12,595 nucleotides of DNA, taken from positions 1 through 12,595 of the forward strand of contig JALLAP010000531.1 in NCBI GenBank assembly GCA_036939355.1, given 5' to 3'. The notes under the pieces are model-generated. The model was not told where the DNA came from and searched no databases. It was given only the letters and a program-made list of their open reading frames with translations. Origin of the DNA: Thalassiosira profunda. Its lineage: Eukaryota; Bacillariophyta; Thalassiosirophyceae; Thalassiosirales; Thalassiosiraceae. This document shows, in pieces, positions 1 to 8,680 of the stretch; position 1 is the first letter of the stretch, and the number at the start of each line of letters is the position of its first letter. The translations under genes were made by a program, and so were the position numbers.

Positions 1-2
1 CC

Positions 3-554
3 GCTGCACTGTGGAGAAAGCGTGCATTGGAGGCGGAGGAACGCCTGGCCGCCACATCGACAGCTCAGACGCAACCCCATACAGCCACATTGTCGGCAGC
101 GTCTCGTTTCGAGGAATCCGACATCATCAGGCTCAAGAACGCAGAAATCGACGTGCTGCGAAGTCAGGTCCACAGATTAGAACGGCGCATCCAGGAGGAG
201 GGCGAACGCAACGAGGATCTGCGACGGTCGTGTTCGTACCACCACCATCCCGACGGCACGCCTCTTGTCATCGCCTCGGAGTGGGCCTCGACCGGCTCGA
301 GAACGTCTGGTGCCGAGGGCGAGCTGCGGCAATTGCGGGAGGAGATTCGACTGCTCCAGTACCGACTGCAGACCGGACAGGCGGCGGGGTCCACAGCGGG
401 GGAGTCCACTCTTTCTTCGTTGGATGGAAATGAGGAGCCGCAAGGAGGGAATGTGAGAGAGGTGGAGGCGGATGGCAACGAGATGCAGGGATCCTCGTCG
501 TTTTGGGGACTGTGCTGCGTGCGGAGGTCGACGAGGGGCTATGGCCGGGTGTGA
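3..554 (+). CDS. C-terminal part of a coiled-coil protein (5' end outside window)
   Basis: The reading frame starting at base 3 is open from the window edge to a TGA at 552-554, so this is the last ~183 residues of a longer protein. No ATG is needed inside the window, and the first possible in-frame start is only a TTG. Two amphipathic, charge-rich stretches look like coiled coil. One runs from about base 110 to 225 (segments IIRLKNAEIDVLRSQV and LERRIQEEGERNEDLRR), the other from about 320 to 380 (ELRQLREEIRLLQYRL). They are linked by a Ser/Gly-rich spacer. The tail is acidic and then ends in an aromatic/Cys/Arg patch (FWGLCCVRR), which could be a lipidation or membrane-contact site; that is speculation. 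I do not recognise a family. Role unknown; probably a structural or scaffold protein. Confidence 0.65.
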   Translation, partial: AALWRKRALEAEERLAATSTAQTQPHTATLSAASRFEESDIIRLKNAEIDVLRSQVHRLERRIQEEGERNEDLRRSCSYHHHPDGTPLVIASEWASTGSRTSGAEGELRQLREEIRLLQYRLQTGQAAGSTAGESTLSSLDGNEEPQGGNVREVEADGNEMQGSSSFWGLCCVRRSTRGYGRV

Positions 555-1136
555 TTGATGAATGCAAACATAGAGGGCACCGCACAGACCTAAAGTCTGA
601 TTCCTGTTTGCAGACCAAGTGGGCTCAATAATCCACCAATACAATGTAGAATTGTCTCATTCAACCTTGACGTGTCAACGAGCTTCATACATTGATGTCG
701 TTACAGAAGCAAGAAACTTTGTTGGAAGGTCCCGTCCGTCCCTGAGTGGATGTGAGATGCAAGAGAGGGCTTACTTGGAGGCGAGTCACCACACATAAGC
801 GTGGCTGTATTGTACGGTACGTTACGGCGGGTGCACTTTCTGATGGTGTGAAGGAGGCACGTCTCCGCCTCATTTCCCCGCCGAGAGACCTCCTGGCGCC
901 CGAACCGTGGCGACCCCAACCCTGCCGCTCCTTCTGCACGCCGCGCTGGAAACCTGCTGGACGACAGCCACCGACGCTGGTTGCTGGTCTGTTCATTTTT
1001 TGTTGCACAAGATTCGAGAGAGTGCTGGCTGGATGGTCGTTGGTGTTGGTGACCTGCCCTCTCAGCGTTTGCTGGCACACCAACTGCTCGCTCCGCGCAT
1101 TTGAGTCTGCAATCCTAGACCATATTTGCAACCGAC
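555..1136. other. Intergenic region between coiled-coil gene and exchanger gene
   Basis: This 582-bp stretch holds the 3' flank of the upstream gene and the promoter/5' UTR of the exchanger. I see no AATAAA signal, clear TATA box, RNA gene or convincing repeat. Several short open frames on both strands (for example 746-1180 +, 701-1078 -) are rich in Arg, Cys and Trp, overlap one another and show no domain, so I treat them as chance. An in-frame TAG at 1116-1118 separates this region from the exchanger ATG at 1137. Confidence 0.6.
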
Positions 1137-4100
1137 ATGCTGCGCAGAAGCCACAGTCGATCCAGGAGAATCCAGAATAGCAGCCACAAAGAGCACGGCG
1201 ACTCTGAACACAGGAACAGCAACACACCCGAGAGAAAGCGATCCCCGTTGAGCCACCTCCTCCGGATGTCCGGCCAACGAAAGAACTTGCACGAGTCTGA
1301 AGACGACGAGGACGCCGATTTGCGCAGCCTGCTATCGGGAGACTCTATGGGGGCAGCGTACGCAAATCCCCACAGGCAGCAGCAGCAGCAGCAGAGTCGG
1401 GGGAGCAGCCCCATCAATCACATTACGCACCTCCCATCGCCATCGGACGAAAANGCAGCAGCAGCAGAGTCGGGGGAGCAGCCCCATCAATCACATTACG
1501 CACCTCCCATCGCCATCGGACGAAAACATGGTCGCCGTGAACAGCGGCAATTCGGGCGGCATGAGCGCCCGAAAGTCGCTGTACCTCCTGGGCTTCATCA
1601 TTTTGGCCGTGGGATTGGCCGGCCCCTCCGGCCTGCTGTGGGAGACGTACGGAGAGGGCGACTCCGCCGGGGACGGCAAGCGCCACGGCGCCCACCACGG
1701 CGACAAGCACCACCACCTGTCGCCCGCGCACGTGGACGAGCGGAGGGAGAGGGAGAGTGTGCAGAGCAACGTCCATCCTATGATGCGTTCCGGGAATAAG
1801 GTGGCTCCGGGCAGCCAGAAGCACCGCCAGTTCGGGGACAAGACCAAGCGCGCGAAAGCACGAAAAGCTAATGGAAGGGAGAAGGGGAAGGAAAAGGGGG
1901 GAGGGCTGGGCGTCTGGGAGGCCATCAACAACCTGGACAAGGTCTTCTTGGACAACCATCCCGTTGCAGGGAACACGGTGAAGAAGCCGCGGAAGAAACA
2001 ACAGCGGCACAAAAGGGAGGACAGCGACGAGGATTTCCTCACCGACGATGCCTTGGACGAGGGAGGCGACATCGTCCCCGTGATTCATGTGGACGACGAG
2101 GCGTTGCCCGCCCACGCCGACGAAATGGACGCCGACCTGCCCGCGAGCGACGCCCTGGAGTGCCGAGCCACTGTGAAGGATTTCGTGATCAACGCCACCG
2201 ACATCAAGGACGAGTGCGACGGGCTGCGGAAGGCGTTCGACAAGACGTGCAGCGTGCAGCACGAGCAGGCCGCGGTTCCGACGGGGGCGGAGGCTGCGGC
2301 GGGAGGGGGCGCGCCGCACGGCCGGAGGTTGTCGGAGCGAGGGCGGCCGCACTTGTGGAACTTGATCCCGGAGGCGTTCCATCGGGAATTGGCAAAGGCA
2401 GGGGACAGGATGAGGTCTCCTTTGCGAAGACGGTTGGAGGGCACCAGCATGATGCGAACAAACAGAACGTTGCACGAAGTAGATGCGCCCGCTGGTGGCA
2501 GTATCTCAGGGGGCAAAAAGATGCCGTTCAAGGAACAAAGAAAGATGGAAGAAGAAGAAGAAGAAGAGGATCCATCAGAAGAGTCCGAGGTCGATTCAGA
2601 GGATGGGTTGGACGATGAGGATGCCTCAGCAAAAGTCGTGTCACAGCAAAAGCAGGAGCAGCACGGGCCGTTGGTGTCGCTGAATATACCAACGGCGGAC
2701 AAACACCTCTCGGACGAAATGCTGAACGATGCACTGATGCTGCAGGAGTCCAGCGATCCGAAGCCTTTGAAATCGGCGACTTCGTTGGACACCGCGCAAC
2801 AGCAAGGGCCAAGTGAAAAACAGCAGATCCCACAAAAGGAACCTATTGAGTCCCAAGCAAAGGACGAGCCACAATTACCGGATGCTGCTGCCACTGCCAA
2901 CGCCACGGCTGGGTCAGAGGCGGCCCAAGACGCGGCCGAGTCCGCCGAGGCGATCCGCTCTGCGGTTGAGGGCGTCAAAAACATCATGAACGATCCCAAA
3001 AGCATCGAGGCCAGAACGTGCTGCGCGTCCATCCTCAGCGTGTTCCACGAGCATTGCGATCCCACCACTACCGGCGTGGAGGACTNGAACGTGCTGCGCG
3101 TCCATCCTCAGCGTGTTCCACGAGCATTGCGATCCCACCACTACCGGCGTGGAGGACTACTCCGATCGAAGGTTGTTGGTGGTGGTATTCGTCATCACCG
3201 CGTGCGGGATGGTGAAGAGCTTAATTCGGCACTTGCACATCCGCTGGCTCCCGGAGGCGGGAGGGTGCATCTTGGTGGGCGTCTTTGGCTACCTGATCTT
3301 GCAGCACATGCCTCACGTCCAATTCGCCTTCGATCACGACATGTTCCTTAGAATCATGGTCCCGCCCATCATCTTCGAAGCGGCAGTCAAGATCAACAAG
3401 CAGAGCTTTCGAAGGCACGTGGTGCCCATCACAATATTGTAAGTGCACATCATGCGGCATCAAGTATGTCTACTTTTTTGCAAGTCCAGGTTGTGTGCTC
3501 ACTTTCGAGTGCCCAATCGCACGCAGCGCCATTGTGGGCACCCTGGCCAGCACGACGTTCACCGCCTTGCTGCTGCACCATGGCAGCTCGTGGTTCAGCG
3601 CATACGTATCCATTATACCGATGAAGGAATCGCTCATCTTTGGCGCGCTCATCTCGTCCATCGATCCGATCGCCGTGCTGAGCGTGCTGAATAACATTGG
3701 CATGACCGACTCGGACACAATCTACGTGTTGATATTTGGGGAATCGCTGCTGAACGACGGAGTCGCCATCGTGCTGTTCCAAACGCTCATTCACTTTCTG
3801 GACGAATCGCTGGTGATTGACGGCGACGTGCTTTTGGATGCCTTCATGCACTTTGTCGTTGTCGCTCTCGGTTCAGTGGCGATTGGGGCGTTGTCAGGAG
3901 CTTGCTCCGCCGTTTACTTTTCGATGATGCATGGATGCCAGACTCCCATGGTAGAGGTGGTCATGTTCTGCTGCTGCTCGTTCATCCCTTACTACATCTG
4001 TGATTCGATCGAGTGGTCGGGGATTNGAGGTGGTCATGTTCTGCTGCTGCTCGTTCATCCCTTACTACATCTGTGATTCGATAGAATGGTCGGGCATCGT

Positions 4101-4902
4101 GGCCATTGTTGCCAATGGCTTTGTGATGGACCTGTTCGTCATTGGCCAAAAGCAGCGGAGAGACAACACCGACTCTTCTCCGGACGATGTGGACGAAGAG
4201 ATTGACTTTTTGGTCAATGGCAGCAACGGAGGCAGCAGGACACGACAGCGACAACAGCAATGTCGAACTATATTCAGCTATCAAGGCCACCTGTCGCAGA
4301 CGGCGGACACCCACGTCCATTTCGTCATCGAGATCTTCGCCACCCTAATGGAAACGGCCATCTTTGCCTACTTGGGGCTCTTCCTCTTCAGTGCACGGTA
4401 CCACTGGAGCGGATACCTGACCGTCATCTCAATCGCCGCCACGGTGATGGGTCGCGTGATCATGATACCTCTGTTCTCCCAGGCGAGCAACGTACTGAAT
4501 CGAATTAGCGTGGCGAAGAACCGAGTTGCAAATAATGAGGGGGTGCACATCGATCGGCGGATGCAACTGGTCCTGATCTTTGCCGGGCTGCGAGGCGCCA
4601 TGTCCTTTGCATTGGTCGAGCACATCCCCATGTTCGACACCACCACCGGTCAGGGATCGCGCTTCAAGCCCGAGCTCAAGGCGATGACGTCGGCATCGAT
4701 CATCTTTACAGTGTTCATTCTCGGAGGCGCCACGTCGTATCTGATGGAAAAACTTGGATACTCGCTCAACAAGAGAGATCAGAACGACGCAATAGAAATT
4801 GCCCCTTTGATGCACGACAAGAGGAAATCGCCCAAGGTGACACGAAGTAGCAGCTCGTTCAGTCAGCAGAGCAGCACGGTGCGACAGCGCGGGCCGAGAT
4901 GA
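1137..4902 (+). CDS. Large Na+/H+ exchanger, NHE/NHX (CPA1) family, with long N-terminal extension
   Basis: A monovalent cation/proton antiporter, probably of an endomembrane or the plasma membrane. Coding runs 1137-3438 and 3527-4902. After removing three 73-nt join artefacts it is 3459 nt, or 1152 residues. ATG 1137 is the first after an in-frame TAG at 1116. Residues 1-120 are polar with a short poly-Gln run. A hydrophobic segment lies near 124-143 (SLYLLGFIILAVGLAG). About 480 residues of His-rich, acidic, Cys-containing sequence follow. The transporter core starts near 625 with about 12 membrane segments. Family hallmarks are visible: PPIIFEAAVK; SSIDPIAVLSVL (Asp ~765); FGESLLNDGVAIV, with the Asn-Asp ion-site pair at ~795-796 expected for electroneutral CPA1 exchangers; ETAIFAYLG; and AGLRGAMSFAL (Arg ~1050). 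The C-terminal tail after the core is short (~50 residues) and lacks the long regulatory tail of plasma-membrane NHE1. The ETAIFAYLG segment suggests the NHE8/NHX5-6 side of the family, which is uncertain. Family assignment is firm; substrate and location are inferred. Confidence 0.9.
1382..1526. repeat. Join artefact 1: 72-bp direct duplication around N1454
   Basis: Bases 1382-1453 are repeated exactly at 1455-1526 with a single N between them. The insertion moves the exchanger frame by +1. Dropping one copy and the N joins ...PSPSDE to NMVAVNSG... in one frame. It begins in a CAG (Gln) run, which probably made assembly harder here. Confidence 0.93.
3014..3158. repeat. Join artefact 2: 72-bp direct duplication around N3086
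   Basis: Bases 3014-3085 are repeated exactly at 3087-3158, separated by one N. It sits in the Cys-rich segment just before the first core membrane helix of the exchanger. Collapsing it restores the frame from ...TTTGVED to YSDRRLLVV.... Confidence 0.93.
3439..3526 (+). other. Intron of the exchanger gene (88 nt, phase 2)
   Basis: The donor is GTAAGT at 3439 and the acceptor is ACGCAG ending at 3526. Splicing joins TT to C to make a Phe codon and reads VPITI-F-AIVGTLAST. That matches the usual 'I-x-F-A-x-VGT' membrane helix of NHE proteins, and without splicing TAA follows at 3440. An alternative acceptor at 3484 keeps the frame but adds 14 residues inside the helix. An acceptor at 3489 is out of frame. 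Confidence 0.88.
3954..4098. repeat. Join artefact 3: 72-bp near-identical duplication around N4026
   Basis: Bases 3954-4025 and 4027-4098 match at 68 of 72 positions. The four differences (4010/4083, 4013/4086, 4022/4095, 4025/4098) all fall at third codon positions and leave the peptide S-I-E-W-S-G-I unchanged. Collapsing restores the exchanger frame. Confidence 0.92.
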
Positions 4903-4928
4903 CCGTGCAGACAAGAATAACTCCAACC

Positions 4929-6942
4929 TCATTTGGCTAGAGCGGCCAGCAGTGCGTTGTATGGCAACTGAGTGACATTTGGCAGAGTAACGAAGTCTCC
5001 GGCGCCCGCCAGCAGTTTCTTTGCTTTCTCATAGCCGACATTTGCCACGAACTGCTTTAGCCAAGGTCGAATGTCATCGTCACACGCAACCGCGGCGCCA
5101 CTTCCTTTCTTCTCGTAGCACTCTTTGCATTGTCTCTGAGCCCTTGCGTCGTTGCGGTATGAATATGCCTCGAAGGAGTCCAAGTAGTGGTTCTGATGCA
5201 TCGCGTGCAACGAGAAATAGCAGTGTCAGAAACACTGATGAATAATATCAATGCAGTCTTGCCTCGCTTGTGAACACTCACCACCCGAAACAAACTCATC
5301 TCATAACGCGGTGGATCTTTCCGGCAGTAATACGCCAATGGACGGTGGATGTTCAACGCCTTCTTTCCATTCAGCACACCCTCCGGAATGCGGCTCACGT
5401 CGATAATCGTCTTGCCATACTTGCTCGCCTCGAACGCCCCCTTGCTGGCGTGCCATCCGTAGCGCAGAGTCAGAAAGTCTTCGTCGTCGAAACCGTCTGG
5501 GGCCCACTTTTTTGTCTCATTGTTCTCTTTGGATCCATAGAGCAGGCGCGGTATCGACAAACATGGTCCCAGTGCACCTTTGGTGTAGCTCTGTTTGGCT
5601 TCGCTCTTCAGAACTTCTAGGATCGTCGAGCCCTCGCCGATTGCCGGCAGTCTGCTTCTCGCAGCCATTATATCTTTTGCGAGATAGTGCGGTGGCCACA
5701 GTTTGTGATCGTTCTCCAAGAAATACACACGGCCTCGCGTGTCGTTGAACAAGTGCCCTCCAGAGAAACTCCTCATCTTCATATCTCCGTTTTTCCAATC
5801 CATCGGAATTGGTATGAACTGTCCATCAGGCTCGTTGTTGTATGTATCATTGTACACTCTCCCATATAGAGATGCTCCAGAAAAGAACGGTTCTTTGATA
5901 GTGGGTATGCCCGGTGGCGCAGCAGGCAGCGCGGTTTTCTCCCGATACGCAATGTCATCCCTCAAAAAGTAAACAACGTTGCGTATATCCTTCACGAGGC
6001 TCCCGTACGTGAGCGTGGGGGCATCCTTCGCCCGGAAGACGATGTCCGATCTCGCGAACTTCTCGCCACCATTCCATCCCAACGCATCGATCATCCCGCT
6101 AACCACGAAGGTGTTTGGTATCTTCGTCGGTTGGTCCTTCCAATTTCTCATTTCTCCCGACCCCTTCGGCGGTCCATCCAGCGGAGGCGGAGGATCGTCC
6201 TCCCGCAATTGATTGAACTGTATGTACTCGTCCACGTCCGTCAGCAGCACCCACGTCTTGTTCATCTTCTTGAACTCAGCCATGCACTTCATAATGAACA
6301 CCTGCTGCCGATCGCGGTGGCGCCAAAGGCACTGCTCGGGATCGGTCGAATTGCAGGGGCCCCGCATCTTCGGAGGCAAGTAATATTTCTCGTTGAGGGG
6401 CATCACTTGCAGTCTCATTTCCGAGTACCATCGCAGCAATATCTCGTTGGGCGAGGATCGACTGGCCGGATCCACTGACACTATGAGCGAGCGGAGGGGC
6501 AGCACCTGGTAGTGATAGGCTATCCATTCCGGTAGCCGGGGATTTTCATCGCGAGGAGACATGCAGAGATGCCCTCCTCGTGGGCGGTTGTTGGGTTGGG
6601 TTTCGGCGGCGGTATGGGAGCATTCTGTTGCAAATTAACCTTTTTGCCACTCGTTGCAACGCGTGCAAGATCGCTCGCGTGTGATTTCCATCCAACGGGC
6701 CGATGCTGCAATGGCGCATCAGCATGCACTTCCAACGCCCGATGGAAATGAATGGTCAAGAAGAGACATGCTGCCACGCCCACCACGCTTACAACCAGAA
6801 GCGCGTAGAGATTGGCGGCGCGCCGCCTCGCCTGGATGCGCGTCGGCATCCCTCTAGCGGGTGGCTGATGGGCGCGGGGGCTGGTCAATCCCTTGTGTGC
6901 ACAAGATGTGTCATCGCTGCTCCTCGCGCCAACTGCAGCCAT
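4929..6942 (-). CDS. Type II membrane glycosyltransferase (DxD type, GT92/GT2-like), frame broken near 6546
   Basis: Probably a Golgi glycosyltransferase. Translation starts at ATG 6942 (in-frame TAG upstream at 6973-6975). A cytosolic Arg-rich stretch, a signal anchor at residues ~44-66 (LYALLVVSVVGVAACLFL) and a Pro-rich stem follow, then GISACLLAM at ~124-132. There the frame breaks and continues one frame over with DENPRLPEWIAYHY, which is the natural next segment. The catalytic region then shows SLIVSVDPASRSSP, HRDRQQVF, the metal-binding TDVDEY (DxD at 6230-6238), LRYGWHASKGAF, GKTIIDVSRI and NIHRPLAYYC. After an intron (5193-5281) the C-terminal exon gives NHYLDSFEAYSYRNDAR and a WLKQFV helix, ending at TGA 4929. 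Intact length would be ~640 residues. This layout matches my recollection of large uncharacterised glycosyltransferase families in diatoms. Donor and acceptor sugars are unknown. The break may be an error, an allele, or pseudogenisation. Confidence 0.8.
5193..5281 (-). other. Intron of the glycosyltransferase gene (89 nt, phase 0)
   Basis: Read on the minus strand, the donor is GTGAGT starting at 5281 and the acceptor is CATCAG ending at 5193. Splicing joins ...MSLFRV to NHYLDSFEAY.... Both ends are phase 0. Without splicing the first exon reads on into a low-quality tail. In-frame TGA at 5226-5228 rules out acceptors further upstream in the second frame. Confidence 0.85.
6543..6550 (-). other. 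Reading-frame break in the glycosyltransferase
   Basis: On the minus strand the sequence reads GATG (6550-6547) then AAAA (6546-6543). The upstream frame gives ...SACLLAM then terminates within 9 codons, while the downstream frame gives DENPRLPEW.... A missing 4-nt GATG unit would exactly restore Met-Asp-Glu-Asn. A missing A in the A4 run would also restore the frame. No GT-AG intron fits in the space. Confidence 0.7.
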
Positions 6943-7218
6943 CGCGGACGCCCCCGCACCGATCCCAAAGCTCTACCGGCGTACCCAAATGCCATAGAGT
7001 CGACGATGGAGCGCCAACGCCGTGCGATGTCGGCTGCCGCTGGGCGGTTTGAGTTTGGGGGGAGGAGAGGAGGGAGAGGTGCTCAGTATCTTTTCCCGCC
7101 AAAAATAATCCAACACCGCGCCGCCGCCGCGGCGGCTGGCCCCCTCCCCCCTCTCCACGTCCACCCCATCCTCCACACGCCCATCCTCCGGCCGCCGCTC
7201 TCCACTTTAACACTCATC
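6943..7218. promoter_or_regulatory. Divergent promoter region between glycosyltransferase and LRR gene
   Basis: These 276 bp separate two divergent start codons (6942 minus, 7219 plus). They contain a perfect palindromic E2F-type site (7091-7104), an A-rich stretch just after it, a 14-bp GC palindrome at 7123-7136 and a C/T-rich tract (~7140-7200) leading to the LRR start. No canonical TATA box is evident. Confidence 0.5.
7091..7104. promoter_or_regulatory. E2F/DP-type binding site TTTTCCCGCCAAAA
   Basis: This 14-mer contains the classical E2F consensus TTTCCCGCC and flanking A/T on both sides, so it reads as a site from either strand. It lies 115 bp upstream of the LRR start and ~150 bp upstream of the glycosyltransferase start. 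E2F/DP factors control S-phase genes in most eukaryotes, including stramenopiles and plants. Binding here is inferred from sequence only. Confidence 0.45.
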
Positions 7219-8680
7219 ATGGCCTCCGATCGGCAGCATCGCTGGGCGGCTGAAGTTGACGTGTATTGCGACGATGAACTAGTGGAAGATTATGCTCGAT
7301 TTGTTCCATCCCACATCACCTCCGTCGAGCCGGAGTTTAATTGTAATGGGGAACGTTGTACAAAGCATTTCACGGGCGAGTATTGGAAATCGATGGGTAA
7401 TGGTAAGAGTTACTTCTATTGCAAACCAGCACGGTGCGTTATCACGGTACCACGATACTCATTACTTTCCCGTTGGCGTTTTGGTGCAGCATTGAGGGAG
7501 AGTAAACTTTTGAAGAAGCTGAAGCTGCATGGCCTAACAAAGGAAGCAGTGGAGGAATTGTTCGGGGGAAACAAGGATTGGCCATTGCTGCGCTCGCTGG
7601 ACTTTTGTAAAGGGAAATTTCAGCATGCCGGCTTTAAGAAGATTCTCCCCCTACTGAAACCACTGTCAACGTTCGATACATTGTACATCGATGGTTGCAG
7701 TTTGGGCGTTGCGTCTGCAAGATTACTGGCAGATGCGCTAGACCATACCACAATTAGCAAGCTTGACCTTTCGGGGAACGCCATCAAAGATGAAGGGCTA
7801 GAACGCATCCTCTCTTCTCGAAATGCAAAGCATCTCGCCGAGCTCACCCTCGGGAAGTGCAAACTTACTGGCCATGGGTTCGATTTGCTAGCTCAGTTCT
7901 TACGCCGAGACGACAATGAGCTCAAGGATTTGTCAGTGGATATCTGTCAAGAGCGTCGTTCGAGGGATAGTGAAGAAGAGTACAGAAGGCAGAAGGTGTC
8001 GGTTAGAGCCATATCGAAGGAATCGAAGTTGGAGGTGGTTTCGTTTGGCAACGACGAGTGGGAGCTAGCTGAAAAGGCTTACCTGTCTCATTTGTTGTGT
8101 GATACCTCCAATGTTGAGGCAGTGTGCAACAGCAACCACCAGTTAAGGTCTCTCACAGGAGGAGGTAATACCTATTGGGGGGACACCGTACCTGCCGCAT
8201 TGAGTATGAACAGGGACAGAAGGGAGAAGGGCGCAACAGTTCCAGAGGTGATCCGACGGAAGCTTCGAAGATTCTACTTCAAGGGGGATTTTGATGTGCA
8301 ATACTTCAACGACAAAATGGATGTTGTTCTGATGCCCTTTCTGTTTCATCTGGCACAACGAGCTCAAAAACAAAGCATTTGGGGGGACAGAAAAGCAAAG
8401 ATCGACGATATCAACGCCATTTATCGGCTACTGAGGAATGTCCACGTATCAGAGATGTTCAGCTTTCCCGGGCCAACGCGTATTCTGTTGTGGGAGAAAG
8501 ACGAAGAAATAAAGAAGCTGAAAGCGGAGATTGGTGAACTCAAACGGGAGAACGAAGAGCTTCGACGCGCTGGATCTGCCCTTCCAAACAAGCGTGCCAA
8601 ANATTGGTGAACTAAAACGGGAGAACGAAGAGCTTCGACGCGCTGGATCTGCCCTTCCAAACAAGCGTGCCAAATCATGA
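7219..8680 (+). CDS. Leucine-rich repeat protein with C-terminal coiled coil
   Basis: A 462-residue protein after removing the 73-nt join artefact at 8530-8674; a single exon ending in TGA at 8678-8680. I chose ATG 7219 because protein-like sequence begins there. The same frame stays open upstream to 6703 but that part lies opposite the glycosyltransferase N-terminus and its promoter. The N-terminal ~85 residues are polar with an aromatic-rich, Cys-containing patch (SYFYCKPARCVITVPRYSLL). Residues ~95-240 hold five or six LRR units of the ribonuclease-inhibitor style (LKKLKLHGL, LLRSLDF, FDTLYIDGCSL, ISKLDLSGNAI, LAELTLGKCKL). A helical region follows, then a heptad-patterned coiled coil at ~423-450 (EIKKLKAEIGELKRENEELR) and a basic end with NKRAK that could serve as a nuclear signal. 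It probably mediates protein-protein binding. No catalytic domain is seen and function is unknown. Confidence 0.82.
8530..8674. repeat. Join artefact 4: 72-bp near-identical duplication around N8602
   Basis: Bases 8530-8601 and 8603-8674 match at 71 of 72 positions. The single difference (8541 C versus 8614 A) is a synonymous Leu codon change (CTC/CTA). Collapsing gives one coiled-coil tail ending ...NKRAKS and a stop. Reading through instead would wrongly show the coiled coil twice. Confidence 0.92.

Noticed and set aside
869..884. E2F-like site near TTTCCCCGCC upstream of the exchanger
   Set aside because: It has one C too many for the consensus core and lacks the symmetric A run, unlike the perfect site at 7091.
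746..1180. 144-codon plus-strand open frame upstream of the exchanger
   Set aside because: Composition is Arg/Cys/Trp-rich without domain features, it overlaps opposite-strand frames of similar length, and it overlaps the exchanger start in another frame.
1382..1526. 72-bp direct repeats as minisatellites, mobile-element footprints or CRISPR-like units
   Set aside because: Each unit is different in sequence, always two copies, always split by one N, and always inside an exon whose frame is restored on removal. That is an assembly pattern.
1423..2475. 350-codon minus-strand open frame inside the exchanger gene
   Set aside because: It is the antisense shadow of a GC-rich exon, runs across the N artefact, and contains no recognisable domain.
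6543..6550. Programmed -1 frameshift at the AAAA run of the glycosyltransferase
   Set aside because: A re-read of one A would join the frames, but there is no standard slippery heptamer of the X-XXY-YYZ kind and I see no obvious pseudoknot. An indel is simpler.
6703..7218. Upstream extension of the LRR protein to an ATG at 6703
   Set aside because: The extension lies opposite the signal-anchor exon of the glycosyltransferase and runs through its promoter. Its translation is low complexity and unlike protein, and ATG 7219 has a suitable context (G at +4).
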